The notes beneath the pieces are model-generated. The model was not told where the DNA came from. It was given only the letters and a program-made list of their open reading frames with translations, and ran no database searches. From NCBI RefSeq assembly GCF_900589395.1, contig NZ_UUIS01000075.1, positions 203,721-267,720 on the forward strand: a DNA stretch of 64,000 nt, read 5' to 3'. Of this stretch, positions 17,635 through 25,905 are shown piece by piece. Each line of letters starts with the position of its first letter. Positions within the stretch are counted from its first letter, which is position 1. The position numbers were made by a program, and so were the translations under genes. This DNA comes from Pseudomonas viridiflava (GTDB lineage Bacteria; Pseudomonadota; Gammaproteobacteria; Pseudomonadales; Pseudomonadaceae).

Positions 17635-17940
17635 TTACATGAAGTAGTCAACCTGGTGCCGGGCAGTGCGAACGTTTCCTAGCGCTTCGCGAACTCGCAA
17701 ATGAGCGGGGTGCGTGGCATAACCCTGCAGCGCTTCCATGGAATCGAATTCCGAATACAACACCACATCGCAGGCATAATCGATCTTGCTGAAGTCGACG
17801 CCGATCTCTAGCTTGAGAAGGCCAGGAATTACACTGCGAAGCCCTTCGAAAGCATTTTTGAGCTTTTCTATATTGGCTGAGCGCTCATGCTCAGTTTCGC
17901 CAAGCAAGTTCCACATGACGATGTGTTTGACGGGTCGCAT
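17635..17940 (-). CDS. Dabb-family (stress-responsive alpha/beta barrel) protein
   Basis: The 101-residue ferredoxin-like domain protein has KHIVMWNL at the start and VVLYSEFDSMEALQGYATHPAHL near the end, both diagnostic of Dabb. I start at the ATG at 17940 (MRPVKHIVMW); the longer open frame upstream is not conserved. Dabb proteins act in several catabolic clusters as small cyclases, dehydratases or isomerases on unstable intermediates. Its gene lies between the dioxygenase and SDR genes. Confidence 0.82.
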   Translation of the reverse strand: MRPVKHIVMWNLLGETEHERSANIEKLKNAFEGLRSVIPGLLKLEIGVDFSKIDYACDVVLYSEFDSMEALQGYATHPAHLRVREALGNVRTARHQVDYFM

Positions 17941-18019
17941 AGTCCTCTCCGAGGTAAGTGTGCGAGTACTGGCGATGGCCTGCACACTGCAAGCCGGGTA
18001 GACAAGAAATGTATGTGCG

Positions 18020-18880
18020 CTAAGCGTTGTGCAGGATGAAGTCAAAATCCAGGGTGTAATAAAGAGAGTCGATCGAGTTACCGTACGGATCGATTCCACT
18101 CTCATGGCGAACCCAGTCTGCAATCAGGGACGAACGGACACCGAATACCGCATCCGAATCCAGATAGTCGCCACCCTCTCGGAACACGTGGGTAACTAGA
18201 CGCTGATATCCAGGGGCAGTGATCATGAAATGCAGGTGGGCAGGGCGCCATGGATGCCGATTTAACGCCTCCAGCATCTTGCCAACCGGGCCATCATGGG
18301 GGATGGGGTAGCACTCAGGGACGATCGTGCGGAAGTGGTAATGCCCGTTGGCGTCGGCCTGGATAATCGCCCGTCCGTGGTAGTCCCCCATATCTGGCTT
18401 CTGAACGTCGTAGAAGCCAGCGTCGTCGGCTTGCCAGACCTCGATGGTCGCATGTGGGATGGGGGTGCCATCTTTGGTCGTGACGGTGCCCTTCACAAAC
18501 CAGGGCGAGCCTGGAAGCCCACCACTTATGTCTTCGCCCAACTCGTAACGAGGGGCGTTGGCGACATGGAAGGGGCCGAAAACCGTGGCTTCAGTGCAGC
18601 CTTCCGGCTTCTTGTGATTCTGGGCGATAACCAGCGTCGACAGGCCCAGCGTATCGGACAGGAGGATGAATTCCTGTCGTTTGTCGGTGGTGATATGACC
18701 GATTGCGGTCAGAAACTCGATACCCTTTTCCCATTCCTCCTCGGTCAGATTAGTCTCCCGCGCAAATGCGTGGAGGTGCTGAACGAGTGAGGTCACGATC
18801 TCATGCAGGCGCTGATTCTCGGTCCCGGCATTTCGAGTGAGGACAGCTTGTGTGATCGTCTGCTCATCTAGGTTTCGCAT
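18020..18880 (-). CDS. Intradiol ring-cleavage dioxygenase, probable hydroxyquinol 1,2-dioxygenase
   Basis: The 286-residue enzyme has an N-terminal helical dimerisation domain and an intradiol catalytic domain. Fe(III) ligands are in place: Tyr157 (AGFYDVQ), Tyr191 (ECYPIP), His215 and His217 (PAHLHFM), with family spacing. The sequence FGPFHVANAPRYELGEDISG is closer to hydroxyquinol dioxygenases than to catechol dioxygenases as I recall them. With the maleylacetate reductase at 20052 it would take 1,2,4-trihydroxybenzene to maleylacetate and then 3-oxoadipate. No aromatic hydroxylase is nearby to make the substrate. Confidence 0.87.
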   Translation of the reverse strand: MRNLDEQTITQAVLTRNAGTENQRLHEIVTSLVQHLHAFARETNLTEEEWEKGIEFLTAIGHITTDKRQEFILLSDTLGLSTLVIAQNHKKPEGCTEATVFGPFHVANAPRYELGEDISGGLPGSPWFVKGTVTTKDGTPIPHATIEVWQADDAGFYDVQKPDMGDYHGRAIIQADANGHYHFRTIVPECYPIPHDGPVGKMLEALNRHPWRPAHLHFMITAPGYQRLVTHVFREGGDYLDSDAVFGVRSSLIADWVRHESGIDPYGNSIDSLYYTLDFDFILHNA

Positions 18881-18980
18881 GGAGATGCATCCTTTTTTTA
18901 TTTGAGTCAGGAGAGACCTGAGGTGACCTACTCCTGGGGAACATCAACTGTTGGCTGGCAGATGCCTGTTCCCGAAACTA

Positions 18981-18993
18981 TAGCGATACGCTA
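18981..18993. promoter_or_regulatory. LysR-type T-N11-A box
   Basis: TAGCGATACGCTA is a perfect dyad (TAGCG/CGCTA) with T-N11-A geometry. It lies in the 202-bp divergent gap between the dioxygenase and the LysR gene, the expected binding site of that regulator. Confidence 0.6.
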
Positions 18994-19082
18994 AAGTCAC
19001 TGGCTGTGGAATAAAATACTAAAAATGAAAATCTTTCTTTCACCACAGAAATAATCTCCCCTTCTTGTGTGGATGCCTAAGG

Positions 19083-19997
19083 ATGGATCGATTTACTGAG
19101 CTCGAGCTTTTCGTCTACACGGCTGAACTGGGAACGCTGAGTCGCGCGGCTGAAAAGCTGGAAATTTCCAATGCCGCTGCCAGTCGTCACCTCGCCGCGC
19201 TCGAAACACGGCTCGGCGTTCGACTGGTGGAGCGGAGTACGCGCCGTTTATCACTGACCAACTCAGGGCATGATTTTTATGCTAAATGCAAAAGCCTGCT
19301 CGCTGAGCTGGCGGAGGCAGAGGCCACGGTCAGTGCTGCTCTGATTGAGCCAACGGGCACTCTGACGATCAGCGCCACCATCTCTTTTTGCATGTTGCAT
19401 ATCGCACCCATCGTGCCTGAGTTTCAGCGCCGCTACCCCGGAATCAAGGTCAAGATCATCGGCGCTAACCGGTACTACGACATCATCGACAGCGAGATTG
19501 ATTTAGCGGTTCGAACGCGTGAATACGAAGCCGATTCGAACATTACTGTCCGTCGGCTGGCTGAGACCAGGCGTGTACTCGCCGCTTCGCCCAAATACCT
19601 CCAGCGCAAGGGGATCCCCAGGACCGTGCAGGATTTGGCCGAGCATGATGTGCTGATCTATAGCCTTGCGAACCATCCCAACACGATGGAGTTCACTCGG
19701 GATGGGGTGCATGAAAGCATCAAGGTGCAACCGGCCTTGGAGACGAACGACGGTCAGATTGTCAGGGCAGCAGCACTGGCGGGGGCAGGGATACTGGTAC
19801 AGCCCAAGTACATCATCTATGACGACTTGGTAGCCGGTAGACTGATACCCGTGATGGATGATTGGGATCTGCCTCGATTGACCATCAATCTGGCGTTTCA
19901 GGATCGACGTCACATGCCCGCAAAGACTCGCCTTTTCATCGACTTCTTGCTCGATCACTTCAAGCGTAGCGACTACGAGCGCTACTGGACTCGATGA
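19083..19997 (+). CDS. LysR-family regulator of the ring-cleavage genes
   Basis: The 304-residue protein has an N-terminal winged HTH (ELFVYTAELGTLSRAAEKLE then SNAAASRHLAALETRLG) and a C-terminal LysR substrate-binding domain (TLTISATISFCMLHIAPIVPEF). The ATG at 19083 gives the canonical MDRFTELELF start; an upstream TTG at 19065 adds six unlikely residues. It diverges from the dioxygenase operon and has a T-N11-A box between them. An aromatic or cyclitol-derived inducer is likely but unseen. Confidence 0.88.
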   Translation: MDRFTELELFVYTAELGTLSRAAEKLEISNAAASRHLAALETRLGVRLVERSTRRLSLTNSGHDFYAKCKSLLAELAEAEATVSAALIEPTGTLTISATISFCMLHIAPIVPEFQRRYPGIKVKIIGANRYYDIIDSEIDLAVRTREYEADSNITVRRLAETRRVLAASPKYLQRKGIPRTVQDLAEHDVLIYSLANHPNTMEFTRDGVHESIKVQPALETNDGQIVRAAALAGAGILVQPKYIIYDDLVAGRLIPVMDDWDLPRLTINLAFQDRRHMPAKTRLFIDFLLDHFKRSDYERYWTR

Positions 19998-20003
19998 AAA
20001 AAG

Positions 20004-20036
20004 CCCACTCGACTTCCTTCACGGTCACCGAGTGGG
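20004..20036 (-). terminator. Intrinsic terminator of the maleylacetate reductase gene
   Basis: The stem CCCACTCG (20004-20011) pairs with CGAGTGGG (20029-20036). Read on the minus strand it is followed by CTTTTTTC, the T-tract of an intrinsic terminator. It lies between the convergent LysR and reductase genes. Confidence 0.75.
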
Positions 20037-20051
20037 TAACGCAGTAGTTAG

Positions 20052-21113
20052 CTAAGCAGGGCGTTTTCCTTCATATGCATCTTGCAGCAATTGGCGAATA
20101 CCCTCGCGCTCGATCAGTCGCGGGTTCCAATAGGGATTGCTGAGAGCAATGTCTGTCGCGCGATCAAGATCCGCCTCGGTGAGCCCCAGTTCGCTCAGCT
20201 TCATGGGTGCACCGAGTTTTTGCGCGAGATCGAATAAGGCGCCACCGGCTGAATCATGTTTACCGCCCAGGGCTCGAACGATGCGCGCGGCTGCGTCCGG
20301 AGCAGCGCTGGCGTTGTAGGCGATCGCGTGGGGCAGCACGATAGTGTGTGTCTGGGCGTGAGGGAGGTTGAAGCTGCCACCCAGCGTGTGACACAGCTTG
20401 TGATGCAGGGCCATGCCTACATGGCCAAGCACGGTGCTGCACAACCAGGCGCCATAGAGACAATCGCTGCGGGCATCCAGATCGTCAGGCGTGTGGTTGA
20501 TGCGCTCCAGTTCGGACATCGCACGAATGCCTTCTTCTGCAATCAGCGACATCACAGGGTTTCCATCTTGGGCATAGAGACCCTCTGCAGCGTGAGCGAT
20601 GGCGTTCATCCCGCTCATGATCGACATGCCCAGGGGGAGGGTAGCCGAAAGCTCTGGGTCATAGATCACAGTCTTCGGTAAGACTCGTGGGTCTTTACCT
20701 GTTTTTTTGATGCCATTTTCGGTCAGGCCATACACGGGCGTCATTTCCGAGCCAGCGTATGTCGTGGGGATTGCCAGAATTGGCAGGCCTGACTCCAGCG
20801 CGATTGCCTTACCCAGACCGGTAGTGGAACCGCCGCCGATGGCAATAGCACAATCAGCCCCCAGTTTCTTCGCAACTTCACGCGCTTCACGAGCGGTCTC
20901 GATGGGGACATGCATCACTGCTTTATCGAAGATGCCGGCAGCACGCTTGCCCAGAATATCGGCGATTCGCTCAGCCTGATCACGTTGCTCGGGTGTGCAC
21001 AGCACAAGGGCGCGTCGGGATTCGAGGCGGTCAATCTCTGCCTCCAGCTGTTGAAGGGATCCTTTGCCAAAGATCACGCGAGCTGGCAGGCCGGTGTAAG
21101 TAAAGTTCTTCAT
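20052..21113 (-). CDS. Maleylacetate reductase
   Basis: The 353-residue iron-containing-alcohol-dehydrogenase-fold enzyme has GGGSTTGLGKAIA (nucleotide binding), PTTYAGSEMTPVYG, the metal-site region HHKLCHTLGGSFNLPHAQTH and VLPHA. FxYTGLPARVIFGKG at the N-terminus is typical of maleylacetate reductases. It reduces maleylacetate to 3-oxoadipate with NAD(P)H. The ATG at 21113 gives that N-terminus; the frame is open for 40 further codons upstream. It is probably co-transcribed with the SnoaL-like gene at 21574. Confidence 0.92.
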   Translation of the reverse strand: MKNFTYTGLPARVIFGKGSLQQLEAEIDRLESRRALVLCTPEQRDQAERIADILGKRAAGIFDKAVMHVPIETAREAREVAKKLGADCAIAIGGGSTTGLGKAIALESGLPILAIPTTYAGSEMTPVYGLTENGIKKTGKDPRVLPKTVIYDPELSATLPLGMSIMSGMNAIAHAAEGLYAQDGNPVMSLIAEEGIRAMSELERINHTPDDLDARSDCLYGAWLCSTVLGHVGMALHHKLCHTLGGSFNLPHAQTHTIVLPHAIAYNASAAPDAAARIVRALGGKHDSAGGALFDLAQKLGAPMKLSELGLTEADLDRATDIALSNPYWNPRLIEREGIRQLLQDAYEGKRPA

Positions 21114-21190
21114 TTTGTCAGGTGTTCCTATCGTTGAGAGTTGGCGCGGCAATCTCTCAGGCCGTAGAGATCCGCTCTGGCAGTGCGCGT

Positions 21191-21574
21191 TTACGCTGGG
21201 ATAGCCGTCGGCTGATAAGCGAGCAGCTTCCACTCGCCGTCGCGCTGTTCCCAGACGGCCAAGGCTTTATTGCGCAGCGTCTTGCGGACGCCACCTGCCG
21301 TGATTTCACCGTTCATCTCGCCGAAGACGAGCGCAATGTCCCCAACGACTTTGATGGACTCGATCGGATGTTCAATATGGTGATAGACATAAAATCCACC
21401 CAGGCACTTGTCGAGGTAGCTCTCAAGCGTATCAACGACTCCAGTGGAGTGGGCATAGCTCAAATCAGGATGCGCGTAAGCTTTGAAGGCGTTGAAATCG
21501 CCAGCGATGATTGCTTCATAGCGCTTGCTTTCCAGCTCGCGAATTAATTCTTCAACGGCGTTGTGGTTTTTCAT
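21191..21574 (-). CDS. NTF2-like (SnoaL/DUF4440) small protein
   Basis: The 127-residue cone-shaped NTF2-fold protein reads ELESKRYEAIIAGDFNAFKA then AHPDLSYAHSTGVVD, and LAVWEQRDGEWKLLAYQPT near the end, as in DUF4440. The start at 21574 has AAGAGGCC upstream. NTF2-like proteins here may be small dehydratases or isomerases, or simply ligand carriers. It is the first gene of the unit with maleylacetate reductase. Confidence 0.8.
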   Translation of the reverse strand: MKNHNAVEELIRELESKRYEAIIAGDFNAFKAYAHPDLSYAHSTGVVDTLESYLDKCLGGFYVYHHIEHPIESIKVVGDIALVFGEMNGEITAGGVRKTLRNKALAVWEQRDGEWKLLAYQPTAIPA

Positions 21575-22247
21575 GCTAGGCCTCTTGGGGTCTCTCGTGG
21601 GCATGTGAGCGGGTGTCGAGGCATGCCCTTTTCTTGTAGCCACCTGAAGCGGACCTTCCCAGCTTCACGTCAGTCCCAGCCTATAATTACGAATAGGCTT
21701 ATAAAACCTCACTTTTGGAAATCTTTATTTCATAGGTGGAAAAATATCCTATGAGCTTTTCGATGGCTTGGATTCTTCCGCTGAGTGAAAAAGAGATTTC
21801 ACTTTCTGGTATTTTTCTTCCTAAAACGCATGCCTAAGATCGTTCCCACAACGACAGCTTCTCAAGCTGCACTAAAACAAGAACGGAGACATAGCGATGT
21901 ACTTGCTCCTTGCCGTCCTCAAAATCTTCATCGCCGCGGCGAAGGCGTTGTTGATTCCTGTCTCCACTATGCATCGCACCGTGTGGGCGGCTAACGCTAC
22001 GTCCGTCGAAGCATCACAATCTCTATCCAACATCAATCTTTCCTCTTGGCGTAAATCGGGATATCCCTCGGATTTATCCCGGAATACGTCGATCCCGCGT
22101 GGCGGAAGATCGTTCGCGAGCGCCTCTTCGGTACCCGATTGGTATTGAAGTGCGATAACTGGAAACGCGTTTCCCTTTTACAGCTTGTCCTGGATCTAGC
22201 AGGGCTCGCACGCCTCAATCTTTGCAACTGCATCTCAGGAGTTACAC
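21575..22247. other. Long divergent intergenic region (673 bp)
   Basis: It separates the SnoaL/reductase unit from the isomerase/transport unit and should hold both promoters. No open frame convincingly matches a family. A plus-strand stretch at about 22055-22165, just after a stop, reads SLGFIPEYVDPAWRKIVRER, which looks protein-like and may be a gene remnant. The isomerase start at 22248 is preceded by CAGGAG. Confidence 0.5.
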
Positions 22248-23102
22248 ATGAGCAATCAAAACGTTGAATTATTGGCCGCCTACTTCACTCTGTCGGGTGA
22301 CGTGTACCCGTTCGGCCCAACCGAAATCAGCCCATTCGCATTCCGGGATCGTGTAGAGGCTGCGGCTGAGGCCGGTTACAAGGGGGTGGGCCTGATTCAC
22401 GTTGACCTGATGTCGACCGTTGATCGCATTGGTTTTCGCGAGATGCGCCACATCCTCGAAGCGAATGGAATCAAGCACATTGAGTTTGAGTTCCTGACTG
22501 ACTGGTACCTGGACGGTGAGGCGCGCCGCGCCTCCGATAAAATGCGTGCAGAGCTTTTCAACGCAGCCCAGGAGCTGGGTGCTCGTGCGGTCAAGACCGC
22601 GCCAGGGCTACACCAGGAAGAAGCGAATATCCCTTTGATGGTTGAGCACTTTGGAAACCTGAGCGCTGAAGCTGCAACCTTCGGTACCGACATCGTTCTG
22701 GAAATCATGCCGTTTAGTAACGTGCGTACGATCGATACTGCGCTGGCTCTGGTTCAGGGCGCGAACCACGACAACGGCAAGCTGTTGCTCGACATTTGGC
22801 ACTTAGCGCGTGGTGGCGTCGACTTCAGTGAGATTGCTCGTATCCCGGCAAAATTCATTGGCTCTGTCGAATTGGATGACGCTGATAAATACGCCGTTGA
22901 GCCGCTGTGGCAAGACACTATTCATCGCCGTCGCCTGCCGGGCGAAGGCGTCCTCGATGTACCTGGCTTTATCAAGGCTATTCAGGCTACCGGGTATGCC
23001 GGTCCATGGGGTGTGGAAGTGCTGTCGGAAGTCGTGCGCAAGCTGCCTCTGCAAGAGATGGCTCAGCGAACCTTCGAAACCACCATGTCTCAATTCAAGT
23101 AA
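22248..23102 (+). CDS. Xylose-isomerase-like TIM-barrel protein (IolE-like dehydratase or epimerase)
   Basis: The 284-residue AP-endonuclease-2/xylose isomerase-like TIM barrel shows HIEFEFLTDWY, a metal-ligand Glu in VLEIMPFSNV, LLLDIWHLARGG (Asp-x-x-His), SVELDDAD and RRRLPGEGVLDVPGFIKAIQ. The fold includes inosose dehydratase IolE, hexulose epimerases and 3-dehydroshikimate dehydratases. With a Gfo/Idh dehydrogenase next to it, an inosose-type dehydratase is my preferred guess. A second, fragmentary relative of its C-terminus lies at 31112-31285. Confidence 0.82.
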   Translation: MSNQNVELLAAYFTLSGDVYPFGPTEISPFAFRDRVEAAAEAGYKGVGLIHVDLMSTVDRIGFREMRHILEANGIKHIEFEFLTDWYLDGEARRASDKMRAELFNAAQELGARAVKTAPGLHQEEANIPLMVEHFGNLSAEAATFGTDIVLEIMPFSNVRTIDTALALVQGANHDNGKLLLDIWHLARGGVDFSEIARIPAKFIGSVELDDADKYAVEPLWQDTIHRRRLPGEGVLDVPGFIKAIQATGYAGPWGVEVLSEVVRKLPLQEMAQRTFETTMSQFK

Positions 23103-23196
23103 CGCTAATAGATGTGCCTGTTTTTGCGCGGTGGAAAGTAGCCACCGCGCGCCCCTAAAAATAATAGGCAGCCAGGCTGTCAAGGGAAAAACCATC

Positions 23197-24198
23197 ATGT
23201 TGCGAATTGCCGTATTGGGTGCCGGGCGTATCGGAAAAATCCACGCCGCTAACGTCGCTACAAATCCTCGGACCAAACTGGTTGTGGTCGCTGACCCGTG
23301 GAAGGAGGGGGTTAATGCGCTGGCGTTGCAACTCGGTTGCGAGGCAGCCTACGACTATGCATCGGCCATTGAGCGTGCTGACGTTGATGCTGTACTCATC
23401 GGCACGCCCACCGAGTTTCATATCGAACTGATGCTGCACGCTGTGAGGCTCGGCAAGCCAGTTATCTGCGAAAAGCCAATCGATATGGATTATGAGCGCG
23501 CGAAGGCTGCTGTCGATGAGCTTGAACGCCTGAATGGCCGGGTGATGCTGGCATTCAACCGCCGATTCGATCCCGACTATCTGCGCCTGCGTCGTGCAAT
23601 CGACGATGGTGAAATCGGGGTGGTTCGACAAGTCATCATCACCAGTCGTGATCCGGCGTTGGCCGCAAGGGCCTACCTGGAAACGTCTGGGGGCATATTC
23701 CGCGACATGACCATTCACGACTTCGACATGGCTCGGAGTCTGCTTGGCGAGGAGCCCGTCGAGGTTTTTGCAGTCGGTAATCGACTGGTGGATCCGACGC
23801 TCGAATCTATTCCGGATTACGACAGTGTCATGGTGCTCATGCGCACGGCTTCTGGTCGTCAATGCCACATCAACTGTTGCCGTGAGGCCGTATATGGCTT
23901 TGATCAGCGCCTGGAGGTTTCCGGTTCCAAGGGCATGCTGTTGAACGAGAACCATCGTACGAACAGTGTTCGTCGTTATGGCGCAGAGGCGACTGACGTG
24001 GCGGATCCTCTTCTCAATTTCTTCCTTGAGCGTCATGCCGACTCGTACAAGATCGAGCTCAACAGCTTCCTGGATGCGGTTGAGAATAACAGCCCGATGC
24101 CAGCAACACCGCGTGATGGCCTGCGCGCGCTTCGCTTGGCGAACTGTGCGAGTGAGTCGGCTGAGACGGGCAAGATTGTGAGCGTAGGGAATCATTAA
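23197..24198 (+). CDS. Gfo/Idh/MocA oxidoreductase, inositol 2-dehydrogenase-like
   Basis: The 333-residue protein begins MLRIAVLGAGRIGKIHAAN (Rossmann), has CEKPID (the EKP motif), FNRRFDPDYLRLRRAIDDG and the catalytic-region GIFRDMTIHDFDMARSLLG with Asp-x-x-x-His geometry. These are hallmarks of myo-/scyllo-inositol dehydrogenases (IolG/MocA group). The ATG at 23197 follows AAGGGAAA; the frame upstream to 22810 overlaps the isomerase gene and is not conserved. It would oxidise a cyclitol or cyclic sugar to a ketone. Confidence 0.88.
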   Translation: MLRIAVLGAGRIGKIHAANVATNPRTKLVVVADPWKEGVNALALQLGCEAAYDYASAIERADVDAVLIGTPTEFHIELMLHAVRLGKPVICEKPIDMDYERAKAAVDELERLNGRVMLAFNRRFDPDYLRLRRAIDDGEIGVVRQVIITSRDPALAARAYLETSGGIFRDMTIHDFDMARSLLGEEPVEVFAVGNRLVDPTLESIPDYDSVMVLMRTASGRQCHINCCREAVYGFDQRLEVSGSKGMLLNENHRTNSVRRYGAEATDVADPLLNFFLERHADSYKIELNSFLDAVENNSPMPATPRDGLRALRLANCASESAETGKIVSVGNH

Positions 24199-24219
24199 TC
24201 TTTCCAGGTCGTGAGCCCT

Positions 24220-24251
24220 AGCCCCTACAAGGGGCTCCGCCTTTACGGAGC
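24220..24251 (+). promoter_or_regulatory. Two overlapping stem-loops in the leader of the MFS gene
   Basis: AGCCCCT (24220-24226) pairs with AGGGGCT (24230-24236), and GCTCCG (24234-24239) pairs with CGGAGC (24246-24251). The stems share bases 24234-24236, so they compete. They lie 22 bp after the dehydrogenase gene and 130 bp before the permease start. They may act as a processing site, weak terminator or switch. Confidence 0.45.
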
Positions 24252-24382
24252 ACCAAAACCAGAACGGATGTTTGAGGCTGACGCAGCAAAACATAGTTGC
24301 AAGGGCTGGCACACCCGCCCTGGACCAGGGATCGCCGGGCGTGCACTGATGACGGTTAACAATACAAATAAAGGTACCGGTC

Positions 24383-25645
24383 ATGAACACAGATACAAAA
24401 GCCCTTAGCGGGCTAGCTCATAACCATGAAACGCTTTCCTCGACCCGGTTAGCGTTTATTTTCGTGATCAGTCTGTTTTTTATGTGGGGGCTCTCCCATG
24501 GACTTCTCGATGTGCTGAACAAGCACTTCCAAGACACCCTCCATATCTCGCGCGGGCAGTCAGGACTGGTTCAAACGGCCTATTTCGGAGCCTACTTCAT
24601 CATCGCCTTGCCTGTCGGTCTGTTTATGGAACGCTTTGGCTACAAGGCTGGAATTCTGGCAGGACTCGCATTGTTCGCTGTCGGGGCGCTGTTGTTTATT
24701 CCGGCGTCTATCGCCGGTACATTCGCACCATTTTTGGTTGCGTTGTTTGTCCTGGCCTGCGGCTTAGGCTGCCTGGAAACCGCTGCAAACCTATATGCAG
24801 CTGCCTTGGGTGACCCTGCAAAATCGGAACAACGTCTGACGTTCGCCCAGTCTTTCAACGGTCTCGGGGCGTTCATCGGGCCGGTCATTGGTGGCGCGGT
24901 TTTCTTCGCGCCACCCATTGAATTCAACGGCAGCCGCGTCGATCTGGTTTCAGTGACCTATGGGGTGCTGGCAGTCATTGTGATGTTGATGTTCGTCGCC
25001 TTTGCTCGAATTCAACTTCCTGAAATTCGCAATGAAAAAACCGCTGAGGTGCTCTTACCAAGTGCCGGGGAAGTCAGCCTCTGGAAGAAGAGAAATTTTA
25101 CCGGTGCGCTTGTTGCTCAGTTCTGTAACGTAGGTGCTTACGTCGGTATCGGTGCGTTCTTCATCAATTACACGATTGATCACTGGCAAGGGATCTCTGC
25201 TCAGAAAGCGTCCTACCTGCTGTCGCTTGGGATGCTGGCTTATATGATCGGTCGATTCGCTGGCACGTGGGTAATGCGCTACGTTCCCGCACGTTTATTG
25301 TTGATCCTCAATAGCTTGGTGAGCATGGTGCTGTGCATCGTTGCCATTGCTGGATTTGAGCGCATCTCGATCTTCGCGGTTGTCGCTATCTATCTGTTCA
25401 TGTCAGTGATGTACCCAACGATTTTCGCGATGGGCATTCGTGGGCTCGGCACGCACACCAAAAAAGCCGGTTCATGCCTGGTGATGACGCTCGTGGGTGG
25501 TGCCTTTGTTCCATTGCTGATGGGAGCACTCGCCGATCACTTTGGTATTGCAGCGGCGTTTTATGTGCCGCTGGCATGTTTTGCAGCCATCGCCTGGTAT
25601 GGACTGAGTCAGCCGCCCATCACCCCGACGGCTAGACCTCACTAA
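24383..25645 (+). CDS. MFS sugar/cyclitol:H+ symporter, FucP-like
   Basis: The 420-residue 12-helix permease resembles the L-fucose permease family: FFMWGLSHGLLDVLNKHFQ, QTAYFGAYFIIALPVGLFMERFGYK, LGCLETAANLYAAALG and QSFNGLGAFIGPVIGG. FucP-type carriers import free sugars with protons. Its place beside the isomerase and dehydrogenase suggests the same substrate as the ABC importer downstream, giving a low- and a high-affinity route. The exact sugar is unknown. Confidence 0.9.
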   Translation: MNTDTKALSGLAHNHETLSSTRLAFIFVISLFFMWGLSHGLLDVLNKHFQDTLHISRGQSGLVQTAYFGAYFIIALPVGLFMERFGYKAGILAGLALFAVGALLFIPASIAGTFAPFLVALFVLACGLGCLETAANLYAAALGDPAKSEQRLTFAQSFNGLGAFIGPVIGGAVFFAPPIEFNGSRVDLVSVTYGVLAVIVMLMFVAFARIQLPEIRNEKTAEVLLPSAGEVSLWKKRNFTGALVAQFCNVGAYVGIGAFFINYTIDHWQGISAQKASYLLSLGMLAYMIGRFAGTWVMRYVPARLLLILNSLVSMVLCIVAIAGFERISIFAVVAIYLFMSVMYPTIFAMGIRGLGTHTKKAGSCLVMTLVGGAFVPLLMGALADHFGIAAAFYVPLACFAAIAWYGLSQPPITPTARPH

Positions 25646-25790
25646 GTCAACGTCCACGCAACGATATGTGGCGGCCCCGCTTCGCGAGGCCTGCTGCAGC
25701 GGATTCGGCTGGCCAGAGATTATCGAGTGACGGTAGTCGGCGAGCTTAAAAGGGACGCTGAGTTCGAAATCGCTGTCATTCAACCCTTCA

Positions 25791-25815
25791 TGGTCCTCCG
25801 GATAAACCAGGACCA
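25791..25815 (+). promoter_or_regulatory. Stem-loop upstream of the sugar-binding-protein gene
   Basis: TGGTCCT (25791-25797) pairs with AGGACCA (25809-25815) around an 11-nt loop. It sits 90 bp before the start at 25906, in the 260-bp gap after the MFS gene. It has no T-tract, so an operator or mRNA structure is likelier than a terminator. Confidence 0.35.
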
Positions 25816-25905
25816 GGCAGAGCACTATAGCGCGATCCCATAACTGGCTTCTAAGCCGAGGGTATTTCGGCGGGTGCCTGCACCGATACATTTGAGGACT
25901 TCGAG

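Noticed and set aside
21897..22233. Short open frames on both strands in the gap before the isomerase
   Set aside because: They overlap each other, lack ribosome binding sites and show no recognisable family; kept only as a possible remnant.
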